32,488 bases of DNA from Brevibacillus sp. (GTDB lineage: Bacteria > Bacillota > Bacilli > Brevibacillales > Brevibacillaceae): contig JARDZO010000023.1 of assembly GCA_029240815.1 (NCBI GenBank), forward strand, positions 1 to 32,488, given 5' to 3'. The position numbers and the translations under genes were made by a program. Below are positions 23,165-31,781 of this stretch, one piece after another. Below the pieces are notes generated by a model. The model saw nothing but the letters and a program-made list of their open reading frames with translations. It had not been told where the DNA came from and made no database searches. How positions within the stretch are numbered: position 1 is the stretch's first letter; each line of letters begins with the position of its first letter.

Positions 23165-24814
23165 CTACTGCACCATTTCAGCCCACTTCAAATCGATGAA
23201 TCCGAGACCATCGACCTGCACGCCTTTTACTTTGTCACTTTGCACCCATACATCGACATCTGTGAAAAGAGGGATCAGAGGCATCTCATCCATGAAAATT
23301 TGTTCGGCTTGTGCAAATAGCTCGGTGCGTGCTGCCGGGTCCTTGGCTATGGCCGATTGCTGCAGCAGTTCCTTGTACTTCGCATTTTCCCACCCTGTGT
23401 CATTGTTGCCCGTGTCTTTTTCGCGGAACATTTCCATGTAGTTGATCGGGTCGTTGAAGTCTGCGTTCCAGCCTATGCGTCCGATATCGTAGTTCAGTTC
23501 ATGCATATCCTGCAAATGAACCTTGAACTCCTTGTTCGCCAGCTTTACATCGATCCCCAGCCCTTTTTTCCACTGGTCCTGCAACGCTTCAGCAATCTTC
23601 TTGTGCCTATCGGTCGTGTTGTACGAAAGGGTGACAGGCGGAAGACTAGATAGCCCCAGTTCCTTTAAGCCTTCTGCTAGCAACTGCTTTGCCGTCTCGA
23701 TGTCGTTGTCCTTGAAGTAGCCATCTTTTTTGATGATCATGGATTGCGGCAGCATCCCCATCGTGGGGACTTGCCCTACTTGTGTGATGTTATCGACGAT
23801 CGCCTGACGATTGACAGCATAGGAGAGTGCTTTACGGATCTTTGCATTGTTCAAGGGCGCCTTTGTCGTATTTAACTTGTACCAGTACATGGTTGCTTTC
23901 GGATGCACGACCAGTTTACCGGCATCTTTTAGAGACGGAATGGCATCGGTAGGCAATCCCCCAAGCGGTTGGCCTGCCCAATCCAGCTCCCCATTTTCAA
24001 ACATGGACAACGCGGTGCTGTCGTCCTCGATCATGGCAAACTCGATCCGATCGAGCTTTACGGCATCCTTTTCCCAATAGTTCTCGTTTTTCTCCAAGAC
24101 AATCTTGCTCTTGTGCTCCCAGCCTGTCATCTTGAATGGACCATTCCCAACGTGAGTAGCTGCTTCATTCGCCCAGTTCGGATTGGCCTCGACTACTTTC
24201 TTGTCGACTGGATAGTAGGTGTAGAAAGCCGTTAACTCCAGGAAAAAGGGAGTCGGATTCTCCAGTGTCACTTCCAGAGTCTTGTCATCCAGTGCCTTGA
24301 CACCCAATTCCTCTGGCTTCGCTTTGGCGGTATGCACCTTTTCCGCGTTCTTGATGTAGTACAGCTGGTACGCGTATTCTGCTGCCAGCTTGGGATCCAG
24401 CACACGCTTCCAGGCAAACTCAAAATCATGTGCCGTCACCGGATCTCCATTGCTCCATTTCGCATCACGGATCGTGAAGGTATAGACGCGGTTGTCATCA
24501 GATACTTTGATGTCAGACGCCATCGATTTCATCGGTTTTGAATCTTTATCCAGACGGGTCAATCCATCAAATGTCGCACGAACGATTGCGCCTGAAGTGG
24601 CGTCCTTGGCCAAACCAGGGTCAGCCGTAGATGGCTCACTGGTCAGATTCGCACGGAACACCTGTGGTTTTTTTTCTTCCGTGGGTGCCGCGGGTGCTGC
24701 CGTTTCTTGTTTGGGTGGTGTAGATGCTGACGGTTGCGCCCCACCGGAACAGCCTGCCAGAACCGTTCCGACCACCAGGAGCAAGCCAGCAAACAGACTT
24801 ACTTTCTTTCTCAT
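23165..24814 (-). CDS. oppA: Oligopeptide-binding lipoprotein (OppA family), copy 3
   Basis: 549 residues. Lipoprotein signal peptide (MRKKVSLFAGLLLVVGTVLA then GC), a Ser/Thr/Pro/Glu-rich spacer to about residue 48, then the family-5 solute-binding domain. Blocks include SEPSTADPGLAKDATSGAIV, DAKWSNGDPVTAHDFEFAWK and GWNADFNDPINYMEMF. It keeps the same domain frame as copies 1 and 2 but is visibly more diverged in the spacer and ligand region (LGGLPTDAIPSLKDAGKLVV), so it is the older paralogue. ATG at 24814 with AAGGGGGAA upstream. There is no clear terminator before the AraC-type gene 141 nt downstream, so read-through into that regulator is possible. No permease or ATPase genes are adjacent. 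Confidence 0.95.
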   Translation of the reverse strand: MRKKVSLFAGLLLVVGTVLAGCSGGAQPSASTPPKQETAAPAAPTEEKKPQVFRANLTSEPSTADPGLAKDATSGAIVRATFDGLTRLDKDSKPMKSMASDIKVSDDNRVYTFTIRDAKWSNGDPVTAHDFEFAWKRVLDPKLAAEYAYQLYYIKNAEKVHTAKAKPEELGVKALDDKTLEVTLENPTPFFLELTAFYTYYPVDKKVVEANPNWANEAATHVGNGPFKMTGWEHKSKIVLEKNENYWEKDAVKLDRIEFAMIEDDSTALSMFENGELDWAGQPLGGLPTDAIPSLKDAGKLVVHPKATMYWYKLNTTKAPLNNAKIRKALSYAVNRQAIVDNITQVGQVPTMGMLPQSMIIKKDGYFKDNDIETAKQLLAEGLKELGLSSLPPVTLSYNTTDRHKKIAEALQDQWKKGLGIDVKLANKEFKVHLQDMHELNYDIGRIGWNADFNDPINYMEMFREKDTGNNDTGWENAKYKELLQQSAIAKDPAARTELFAQAEQIFMDEMPLIPLFTDVDVWVQSDKVKGVQVDGLGFIDLKWAEMVQ

Positions 24815-24933
24815 CTGAATGTTCCCCCTTGTCTTACAATTTCCATTTCCACCAAAATATACTCGACAGATAGCTCCTTTGAGAATGGGGTTTGCATAGA
24901 TTTCATTTAATTTTATGAATATTTATACTATTA

Positions 24934-24977
24934 TTAAAAAAGATAAACCCAACCAGCCTTGTGGACTAGTCGGGTTT
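24934..24977 (-). terminator. Intrinsic terminator of the metNIQ operon
   Basis: The segments 24945-24958 and 24964-24977 pair over 14 positions (three G-T wobbles) with a 5-nt loop, followed on the minus strand by a T-rich tract. It lies 28 nt after the metQ stop codon. Confidence 0.85.
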
Positions 24978-25004
24978 TAGTTGATCTATCAATTATTTTA
25001 TTCC

Positions 25005-25850
25005 TTAAAACGCTGGAACAATTGCACCTTTGTATTTCTCTTCGATGAACTGTTTCACTTCTGGCGAATTCAGCTCTTTCGTCAGTTTTTGCATCGCTTC
25101 GGAGTCTTTGTTGTCAGGACGAGCTACCAGGTAGTTCGCGTATGGAGATTCCTTGTCTTCGAGAAGCAGTGCATCTGTCGTTGGAACCAGTTTTGCTTCC
25201 AGAGCGTAGTTCGTATTGATCAGCGCCAAATCTACTTCTTCCAGTACGCGTGGCAGCATAGCCGCTTCTACTTCTTTGAACTTCAGGTTTTTCTTGTTTT
25301 CTACGATGTCTTTTACGGTACCGCTGATGCCTGCGCCTTCTTTCAGCTTGATCACGCCGTTTTTCTCAAGAAGAGCCAGTGCGCGGCCGTTGTTGGTTGG
25401 ATCGTTTGGCAGAGCGATTGTTGCTCCATCAGCCAATTCTTCGATTTTCTTGATCTTTTTGGAGTAAGCACCGAATGGCTCGATGTGTACCGCTACCACT
25501 GGTTGCAAGTCCATGTTTTGGTCTTTATTAAACTGTTCCAGGTATGGCTTGTGCTGGAAGAAGTTTGCGTCCAGTTGTTTTTCGTTTACTTGTACGTTTG
25601 GTTGAACGTAATCCGTGAACTCCTTGATTTCCAGGTTCACGCCTTGATCTTTCAGTTTTGGCTGAATGTATTTCAAAATTTCAGCGTGTGGAACTGGACT
25701 CGCTCCAATATTCAAAGTCACTGCTTCTGCTCCTTTGGAGCCTTGTGCGCCACCCTCAGCTGGAGCTGGAGTTGCTTCTGGTTTGCTGCCGCAAGCAGCC
25801 AGAGAGAATGCCAATACAGTCGACAGTACAGATACCACTAATTTCTTCAC
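25005..25850 (-). CDS. metQ: Methionine-binding lipoprotein MetQ
   Basis: 281 residues. Lipoprotein signal peptide (MKKLVVSVLSTVLAFSLAAC, lipobox LAAC), then the NLPA family domain. Diagnostic blocks are NIGASPVPHAEILKYIQPKL, NEKQLDANFFQHKPYLEQFN, AIYSKKIK-like GAYSKKIKKIEELADGATIA and LALINTNYALEAKL. It binds methionine outside the membrane for MetI-MetN. GTG start at 25850 with AAGGGGGAT upstream, 55 nt after metI. Last gene of metN-metI-metQ, whose expression should be controlled by the SAM-I riboswitch at the operon head. Length and motifs are normal for the family. Confidence 0.95.
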   Translation of the reverse strand: MKKLVVSVLSTVLAFSLAACGSKPEATPAPAEGGAQGSKGAEAVTLNIGASPVPHAEILKYIQPKLKDQGVNLEIKEFTDYVQPNVQVNEKQLDANFFQHKPYLEQFNKDQNMDLQPVVAVHIEPFGAYSKKIKKIEELADGATIALPNDPTNNGRALALLEKNGVIKLKEGAGISGTVKDIVENKKNLKFKEVEAAMLPRVLEEVDLALINTNYALEAKLVPTTDALLLEDKESPYANYLVARPDNKDSEAMQKLTKELNSPEVKQFIEEKYKGAIVPAF

Positions 25851-25905
25851 GGAAAAATCCCCCTTTTCGTCTAACCATCTTTTTAGAAATATATATGGAA
25901 AGATC

Positions 25906-26571
25906 CTACTTACGGCTGAATTTCAAAACCAACCGATCCCCAAAGGACTGCAAGATCTGCACCAACACGAGCAAGATTATGACGGTTACCACCATGACAT
26001 CCGTCTGGAAGCGCTGATAGCCGTAGCGGATCGCCAGGTCACCCAGACCGCCTCCGCCGATTACCCCGGACATCGCGGTGTAAGATACGAGCGTAACTGT
26101 TGTGATCGTGATGGCCGCAATCAGACCGGACCGCGCCTCAGGTAACAAGACGCTCCACACGATCTGCCAGTTGGAAGCTCCCATCGACTGAGCTGCTTCG
26201 ATCACCCCTCGATCGACTTCACGCAATGAGGTCTCTACAAGTCTGGCGAAGAACGGAGCTGCCCCGATCACTAGTGGTGGAATCGCACCCAACACGCCCA
26301 GCGAAGTTCCCACAATCGCTTTCGTAACCGGAATCAACAGGATCATGAGAATAATGAAAGGAACAGAGCGCAAGATGTTGACCACAATCGATGCGATCGA
26401 ATAGAATGCGCGATTCTCCAAAAGCTGGCCTCTCGATGTGAGGAACAGGATCACACCTACCGGCAATCCGATCAATACCGCAAACAACGTAGAGAAGCCG
26501 AGCATGGTTAGTGTTGCCAACGTTCCTTCCGCTATTTCAGCCCAGTCCACATTTTCCAGTGTCAATCCCAT
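25906..26571 (-). CDS. metI: Methionine ABC transporter permease MetI
   Basis: 221 residues with five predicted membrane helices, the normal size for MetI/MetP. TM1 is LATLTMLGFSTLFAVLIGLP. The EAA loop reads EAAQSMGASNWQIVWSVLLP. The segment SYTAMSGVIGGGGLGDLAIR is characteristic of methionine permeases. It forms a homodimeric channel with MetN. Its ATG directly follows the metN TAA with no intervening base, and the ribosome site GGAGGTGA lies inside metN, so translation is coupled. Confidence 0.95.
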   Translation of the reverse strand: MGLTLENVDWAEIAEGTLATLTMLGFSTLFAVLIGLPVGVILFLTSRGQLLENRAFYSIASIVVNILRSVPFIILMILLIPVTKAIVGTSLGVLGAIPPLVIGAAPFFARLVETSLREVDRGVIEAAQSMGASNWQIVWSVLLPEARSGLIAAITITTVTLVSYTAMSGVIGGGGLGDLAIRYGYQRFQTDVMVVTVIILLVLVQILQSFGDRLVLKFSRK

Positions 26572-27585
26572 TTAAATCACCTCCACTTCAAGGCCGCGCT
26601 GCCGCAGCGTCTGGATCGCACGCTCACTCTGTGCAGCATCGCCTTCCAGCTCAACGACCAGCTGGCCATACGGTGTATCCTTCATGCGCGAGATCGTACC
26701 TTGCAAAATGCTGAATACGGTACCCGTCTCCTGCATCGTCTGAAACAAGATCGGCTGATACGTCTGCTCTCCCAAGAAGGTGACTCTTGCGATCGTTCGT
26801 TTGCCTGTCGCTTTTTCATGAGCTACCGCTTCACGCAGCTCTGTCGAATCCGCCACTTGCTCCACGAATTCCTGTGTGGTTGGATGCTGTGGCTTCAGGA
26901 AGACCTCCAGCACCTTACCTGACTCTACAATGAGCCCTCCATCAATGACGCCGACGCGATCACAGATCGAGCGAATGACGTGCATCTCATGGGTAATCAG
27001 GACGATGGTCAAGCCCAGCTTGCGATTGATATCCAGCAGCAGAGCCAGAATGGAATTGGTTGTCTGCGGATCCAATGCTGACGTAGCTTCGTCGCACAAC
27101 AGCACCTTTGGATCGTTCGCCAGCGCACGGGCGATACCTACACGTTGCTTTTGGCCACCCGACAATTGGGATGGGAACTTGTCCCGATGCGCTTCCAGTC
27201 CGACCAGCTTCAACAGCTCGTCCACTTTTTTGCGGATCTCGGCCTTGGGACGCTTCGCCAATTTCAGGGGAAACGCTACATTGTCTCCTACCGTTGCAGA
27301 GGACAGCAGGTTAAAATGCTGAAAAATCATTCCGACCTGGCGACGCTGCTCCTGCAGCTTTTGGTCGTCCAGCTTGGTTAGCTCGACCCCATCGATAAAT
27401 ACTTGCCCAGAGGTCGGACGTTCCAGCAGGTTGATACAACGGATGAGTGTACTCTTCCCTGCACCAGAATGCCCGATAATCCCGTAAATCTCTCCCTTTT
27501 CTATCGTCAGATCAATCCCGTGCAATGCAGGAATCGTCTTTCCCTGTACCTGATAGCTTTTTTGCAGATTGCGCAATTGAATCAA
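26572..27585 (-). CDS. metN: Methionine ABC transporter ATP-binding protein MetN
   Basis: 337 residues from a TTG at 27585. Walker A is GHSGAGKST, signature LSGGQKQR, Walker B VLLCDEATSALDP, and H-loop ITHEMHVIRSICD. The C-terminal NIL domain (about 245-337) senses methionine and gives transinhibition in studied homologues. A GTG at 27594 would add three residues, but it lies inside the ribosome site GGGAGGTGG. TTG, 6 nt after it, gives the usual family opening MIQLRNLQKSY and is preferred. The first gene of the operon, it starts 46 nt after the riboswitch terminator stem. Confidence 0.95.
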   Translation of the reverse strand: MIQLRNLQKSYQVQGKTIPALHGIDLTIEKGEIYGIIGHSGAGKSTLIRCINLLERPTSGQVFIDGVELTKLDDQKLQEQRRQVGMIFQHFNLLSSATVGDNVAFPLKLAKRPKAEIRKKVDELLKLVGLEAHRDKFPSQLSGGQKQRVGIARALANDPKVLLCDEATSALDPQTTNSILALLLDINRKLGLTIVLITHEMHVIRSICDRVGVIDGGLIVESGKVLEVFLKPQHPTTQEFVEQVADSTELREAVAHEKATGKRTIARVTFLGEQTYQPILFQTMQETGTVFSILQGTISRMKDTPYGQLVVELEGDAAQSERAIQTLRQRGLEVEVI

Positions 27586-27631
27586 CGAGTCCACCTCCCT
27601 GTCAAAAAACTACTATGATTAATAAACAACG

Positions 27632-27662
27632 AGCCCCTTTTTCAACAAACGAAAAAGGGGCT
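27632..27662 (-). terminator. Riboswitch terminator (expression platform)
   Basis: AGCCCCTTTTTC and GAAAAAGGGGCT form a perfect 12-bp stem with a 7-nt loop between the SAM-I aptamer and metN. The tract after it is only moderately T-rich on the minus strand. It is expected to form when SAM is bound, switching the operon off. Confidence 0.8.
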
Positions 27663-27687
27663 GCAACGTATATCACGTTCGCATCCA

Positions 27688-27812
27688 CCCTTCTCATCTA
27701 TCAAGATCCAAACAATCTTGTAGGAATTGGCACCGCGACTTCCATGTAAAAAACATGGGCCGGTTGCCGGGCTTCATAGGGCCTGTCCCTCCGCCTCTCT
27801 TGATAAGAAAGA
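27688..27812 (-). ncRNA. SAM-I (S-box) riboswitch aptamer
   Basis: The minus strand carries the classic S-box core: the 5' P1 strand near TTTCTTATCA (27810-27801), then AGAGAGGCGGAGGGACAGGC, ATGAAGCCCGGCAACC, a variable P3 arm with a CATG...CATG hairpin, GGTGCCAATTCCTAC, and a closing P1 strand GATGAGAAGG (27698-27689). These conserved blocks are in the right order and spacing. It binds S-adenosylmethionine and represses downstream methionine uptake genes by promoting the terminator at 27632-27662. A TAATAT -10-like element lies at 27827-27822 upstream. Confidence 0.95.
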
Positions 27813-27948
27813 TTTCCACGTATATTATGTTCATATTTCGCAATTCAATGATTCCGTAATACAAATCGGATTATATCCCTTTTGAAAAACATACGTCAAT
27901 AGAAATAGGAGGAAAAATTGTTTTTTTGCAATGCAATTTCTTTGATTG

Positions 27949-29109
27949 TTAATCCATTACGCCATTTCGAATGATGGTCGCGTTCACTTTAAACTGAAAC
28001 GTGGCTTCCTTGAACATCTTCCGCCATTCATTGGTCGTCATCTTCCCCATCCCTCGACGATTAGACCGATAGATAACCCCAAAACCGGCTGGATCTACCT
28101 CCATATCCTGCATTTTTTTTACGACTCGCTGCAGCCTAGCTTCCACCTCTTTTTCCAATTCCCGTTCCATGATACTCAAAATGGCCGGGTCATCCACCTT
28201 TAACGGGATTGTCAATTCCAGAATGCGCGCATTCAATTTAACACTCACTTCGAAGTGGGCTGGAGACGCCTTCGTCAAGCGGATTCGAGATTTAGAAGTG
28301 ATGGTGTCAAAAACGAGCTGTACTTCCTTCTTTTTGTTCTTTTCATGCTGGACATGCTTACCAAACACTTCGGCCGGAACAGCGGTTTCATAGCTACCGA
28401 TCCTGAACTTGCCGTGAATCAGCTTGATCAGGAAGGCCTCCTTGGGGCTAATCCAGCCCACATAGCGATCACCCTGAAACAACGCCACCCCTTTGATCTG
28501 GATCTCGTCTCCCTTTCGCACAATGTAGGGCAGCTGCGGATCAATTCCATGATCGTAGTACGCGCGAAAGAATTCGTGCATGGTGGTCGACGGGATTTTC
28601 TCCCCTTTCACGTTTTGCTCGATCATGCGGTACATGTAGATTCCGACGTTCCCCAATTCCTTGTACGGATAGGTAAGTAAATCGTAGGTGGAGCCCTCAT
28701 ACACACACAGGTAAAGCCGACTGGAGATGGACGGGTCACGATAGAGGGTGTCTACGATGCTTCCCAATCCCTGCTTGGCCAACGTTTCGTTGTAGAGAGC
28801 GACACGCAGCTGTCCACCCAGCACCTTCTTGTCCGATTGTAAATTAGCCTGGTCGCGAATCCCCTTGCTCGTCTTCCCGACGGATGAGATCAACTGAATT
28901 TTTTCTTTTGCCTCCGGATTAATCGAAGGCATGACGACCGTCCCGCGAATGTTCCCGTCTTTTTGATGATCATAGCCGACGACGGTCACCAGCCCTGTCT
29001 CGTCGAAGATTTGTCTGTCAGAGCAGCCCGTGATGAGCAGGACCACTGAACACCAAATGCTCAGAAATCGTTTGCATATCCCAAACGGACTATTCGTGAA
29101 CCGTCGCAT
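27949..29109 (-). CDS. Ger(x)C-family germinant receptor lipoprotein (C subunit)
   Basis: 386 residues from the ATG at 29109; GGAGGAGGG precedes it at 8 nt, and an in-frame extension to 29184 lacks a ribosome site. The lipobox is LLITGC (Cys at about residue 29), then the mature start SDRQIFDETGLVTVVGYD. Family blocks: VLGGQLRVALYNETLAKQGL, SSRLYLCVYEGS and KIPSTTMHEFFRAYYDHGID. The C-terminal domain ends in WRKMFKEATFQFKVNATIIR. It is the C subunit of an A-B-C germinant receptor in the inner spore membrane. The start lies 20 nt inside the end of the B-subunit gene, so translation is coupled. No D-subunit gene follows. Confidence 0.93.
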   Translation of the reverse strand: MRRFTNSPFGICKRFLSIWCSVVLLITGCSDRQIFDETGLVTVVGYDHQKDGNIRGTVVMPSINPEAKEKIQLISSVGKTSKGIRDQANLQSDKKVLGGQLRVALYNETLAKQGLGSIVDTLYRDPSISSRLYLCVYEGSTYDLLTYPYKELGNVGIYMYRMIEQNVKGEKIPSTTMHEFFRAYYDHGIDPQLPYIVRKGDEIQIKGVALFQGDRYVGWISPKEAFLIKLIHGKFRIGSYETAVPAEVFGKHVQHEKNKKKEVQLVFDTITSKSRIRLTKASPAHFEVSVKLNARILELTIPLKVDDPAILSIMERELEKEVEARLQRVVKKMQDMEVDPAGFGVIYRSNRRGMGKMTTNEWRKMFKEATFQFKVNATIIRNGVMD

Positions 29110-30235
29110 CTGCCGGTCCCTCCTCCATGCGCTTTTTCCGGTGCTTCCATTTGACCAGCACAAAAAGAAAGAAAGGATACACATACGCCGTATACATGCC
29201 CATCTTGGAGAAAATTTCGTTCAATTGGTTGATATCATTACGGCTGACGAGTAGCAGGGATATCACATAAATGACCGGGAGTATCAGAATCATGGTGTTC
29301 CTCAGATTCCAACCGAAGAGGCGCTTGAATCCTCGTGCAGAAGACCATATAAACACCATGATATTGGGGAGGACCACCAGCAGCCAGATGGAAATGGCGA
29401 TCAGCTCGAACCTTTCCAGGATCGGGAAATAGACCATTTTCTTCAAGTTGAGTGTCGCCCAGATCGTCCTCATGAGCTGCCCTTGGCTAAAAAATACCAG
29501 TGACACGATCATCACGAAGGTATAGATGAGGTTGGTGACCAGCACGCCGGTCTGAACGCTTCGAGGCAGCCTTTCCTTGTTTTGGACATACGGATAAATG
29601 ACGTACAGAATCTCAAAGCCGATAGTACTCAGAGACATTGCGAGCATGCCCTTGAACAATTGGCCTGCGCTCGCTTCCATGATGGGGAACAAATACTCCC
29701 ATTGGGCAAACTGCAATGGATAATACAAGTCGCAGACAAGCCAGATCGTCACGCTCACGGAAAAAAACGTATAGCCTGCCACCACCCGGATGCCTCCCAT
29801 GATCGTGTAAATCGCCAGGAACAAGATGATTGCGGACAAGACCCATGTCGGCAGGTTGGGGAACACCCAGGTTTGGACCACCTCGACGTAGGTTCGGAGA
29901 ATGACGGTTGCTGACAAGAAAAAATACATGGAATAGAATACCCCGACGACTGTACCCAGCCATTTCCCGAAAACGTCCATTTGAATCCCGTATAAATCTG
30001 CACTCGGGTAGCTCTGCAATGTCTTCGTGATCACCAAAACGGTCAGGTGCGTAACGAGTCCCGCCAACACAACGGCAATCCAGGCATCGTGCCCGGCTTC
30101 TCCAGCAACAATCCGTTGATAGCCCAACACGCCAACACCGATCTGCGTTGCATGAACGAGAAATCCTGCCAAGTACGCCGATATGGTATTTGTCGGTGAT
30201 ACATTATCATTGATATTCATATGGGCCTCGCTCAC
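29090..30235 (-). CDS. GerAB-type spore germination permease (B subunit)
   Basis: 381 residues with about ten membrane helices, of the GerAB/amino-acid permease family. Blocks include SAYLAGFLVHATQIGVGVLG in TM1, YGIQMDVFGKWLGTVVGVFY, LFPIMEASAGQLFKGMLAMS and a basic C-terminal tail (VKWKHRKKRMEEG). In studied receptors the B subunit binds the germinant amino acid. The GTG at 30235 overlaps the A-subunit stop by 4 nt (GTGA). An ATG at 30220 with AGCGAGG upstream is an alternative, shortening the protein by five residues. It overlaps the C-subunit start by 20 nt at its other end. Confidence 0.93.
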   Translation of the reverse strand: MSEAHMNINDNVSPTNTISAYLAGFLVHATQIGVGVLGYQRIVAGEAGHDAWIAVVLAGLVTHLTVLVITKTLQSYPSADLYGIQMDVFGKWLGTVVGVFYSMYFFLSATVILRTYVEVVQTWVFPNLPTWVLSAIILFLAIYTIMGGIRVVAGYTFFSVSVTIWLVCDLYYPLQFAQWEYLFPIMEASAGQLFKGMLAMSLSTIGFEILYVIYPYVQNKERLPRSVQTGVLVTNLIYTFVMIVSLVFFSQGQLMRTIWATLNLKKMVYFPILERFELIAISIWLLVVLPNIMVFIWSSARGFKRLFGWNLRNTMILILPVIYVISLLLVSRNDINQLNEIFSKMGMYTAYVYPFFLFVLVKWKHRKKRMEEGPADATVHE

Positions 30236-31683
30236 TCGTCGATGTCTTTTTTCATTTGTGCCTGTTCACGATTAAACCGTTTTTTCTGCTGCGGATTGAA
30301 AAACTTGAAGCGCAGCCACAAGGAGGATAGCGGTGCTCGTATAAATCCATCCTTCCAATCCTCAAAGCGGACAGGATACAGCGGATACATGTAGGGACGT
30401 CCCAGGCTGGTCTGCCGAAGTAAATGGCTGGCCAAGAAGCTGAATCCGACCACGATCCCCATCGCGCCGAGTAACCCAGCCAGTAAAATCATGGGAAAGC
30501 GAATGACTCGAATCGTCGAGCCGATCACATAGCTGGGCGCAATGAAGGAAGAAAGGGCCCCGAGCGCTACGATGATGATCAGAATATTGCTGGTAAACCC
30601 GGCTTGAACCGTCGCCTGTCCGATTACGATACCGCCCACGATACCAATCGTTTGACCTACCTTGGTCGGCAGCCTCGCCCCGGCTTCCCTCAAGAGCTCG
30701 ATGATGAGCTCCATCAAGACCGCCTCCCAGAGAGGGGGAAACGGCACGCGCGACCGGGACTGTGCCAGTGAGAGCAAGAGGTCTGCCGGTATCATTTCAT
30801 AGTGATAAGTAAGAGCCGCTACATAGACGGGCGTAAGCAACAAGGAAAGGATCATGGCAAACATCCGCATCGTTCGGTTAAAAGTTGCCAGAATCCAGCG
30901 CAGGTAATAGTCATCCGGCGACTGAAAAAACTGCAGCAAGGTAGTCGGCCCCAGCAGAACAAAGGGGCTGCCTTCGACCAAAATCGCAACCTGGCCTTGC
31001 CGCAAACCATGGACGACGCGGTCCGGCCGTTCGGTTTGCTGAAGCGTCGGAAACAAAGATCGCTCATTATCCGCAATATATTGCGCGAGGATGCTGGAAT
31101 CGAAATGGCTGTCGACATTCAATTCCTGTATGCGCTGGCGCACCGTGTTCACATTCTCCGGGTCTACGATGTTCTCGAGATACAAGACGGATATATCAAT
31201 GGGTATTTCTTTCCCTACCGCCATCCGCTCATGAAACAGATGGGTAGTTGGCATGTATTTCCGGATGATGCTCAGGTTGACATTCAGCTCTTCGACAAAC
31301 GCGATCTGGGGGCCCATGACGACCGATTCCAACTCAGGAGCCTGGATACTTCTGCCTGCAGTGCCATCGCTCGGGATTGCAAGCCCGTATGCAGCATCTT
31401 GCATATGCACGTAGATGCAGTTGTGTATCATCCGACTGACTGCCTCTTGGACTTCGTAGACCCTGTTGCTGCTGGCCACTCCCAGCTGTTTCTCCACTTC
31501 GGCAATTCCTACCGTCTCCAGCGGAAGCATGCGGAGCTTTGGGATCAACTCGTTGTATACGACATTCGCATCCGCCATGGTGGACAGATAGTACAGACGC
31601 ACACGGCCATTCGGCTCATCAATGTGCTCTACGACCAGGTCTCCTGTATTGGATAACCACCTGCGCGCCATTTCCTGATCCAT
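30232..31683 (-). CDS. GerA-type spore germination protein (A subunit)
   Basis: 483 residues. Soluble N-terminal domains (about 1-260) contain VRLYYLSTMADANVVYNELI and VHGLRQGQVAILVEGSPFVL. A membrane domain follows (about 275-430), with the family hallmarks SRVPFPPLWEAVLMELIIEL, KVGQTIGIVGGIVIGQATVQ and APSYVIGSTIRVIRFPMILL. The basic C-terminal tail is cytoplasmic. The A subunit assembles into the pentameric channel of germinant receptors. ATG at 31683 with GGGGGTGAAG upstream. First gene of the A-B-C operon. No sporulation-type promoter could be called with confidence in the short gap upstream. Confidence 0.95.
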   Translation of the reverse strand: MDQEMARRWLSNTGDLVVEHIDEPNGRVRLYYLSTMADANVVYNELIPKLRMLPLETVGIAEVEKQLGVASSNRVYEVQEAVSRMIHNCIYVHMQDAAYGLAIPSDGTAGRSIQAPELESVVMGPQIAFVEELNVNLSIIRKYMPTTHLFHERMAVGKEIPIDISVLYLENIVDPENVNTVRQRIQELNVDSHFDSSILAQYIADNERSLFPTLQQTERPDRVVHGLRQGQVAILVEGSPFVLLGPTTLLQFFQSPDDYYLRWILATFNRTMRMFAMILSLLLTPVYVAALTYHYEMIPADLLLSLAQSRSRVPFPPLWEAVLMELIIELLREAGARLPTKVGQTIGIVGGIVIGQATVQAGFTSNILIIIVALGALSSFIAPSYVIGSTIRVIRFPMILLAGLLGAMGIVVGFSFLASHLLRQTSLGRPYMYPLYPVRFEDWKDGFIRAPLSSLWLRFKFFNPQQKKRFNREQAQMKKDIDE

Positions 31684-31746
31684 CCATCTTCACCCCCATG
31701 CAAAGCAAATCATGGATAGTCTTCCCCAAAAAAACCAATTTGGTAC

Positions 31747-31781
31747 GAAAAAAAGCAGCACGCTCATTGAGGCGTGCTGCT
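31747..31781 (-). terminator. Intrinsic terminator of the LCP-family gene
   Basis: AGCAGCACGC (31754-31763) and GCGTGCTGCT (31772-31781) form a perfect 10-bp stem with an 8-nt loop, followed on the minus strand by TTTTTTT. The stop codon of the gene (31764-31766) lies inside the loop. Confidence 0.9.

Noticed and set aside
23145..23441. Plus-strand 98-codon frame antisense to the end of oppA copy 3, preceded by a perfect AGGAGG and ATG
   Set aside because: Despite the good ribosome site, the protein is Ser/Cys/Thr-rich shadow sequence of oppA codons with no domain. The real gene on the other strand explains the coding pattern.
27905..27940. Possible terminator of the germination operon (AAATTG...CAATTT plus T residues on the minus strand)
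   Set aside because: The stem is short and AT-only, so it is too weak to call.
27905..27970. Plus-strand AGGAGG followed by TTG and 18 codons
   Set aside because: Too short, no motif, and it ends inside the converging gerC-type gene; probably chance in AT-rich DNA.
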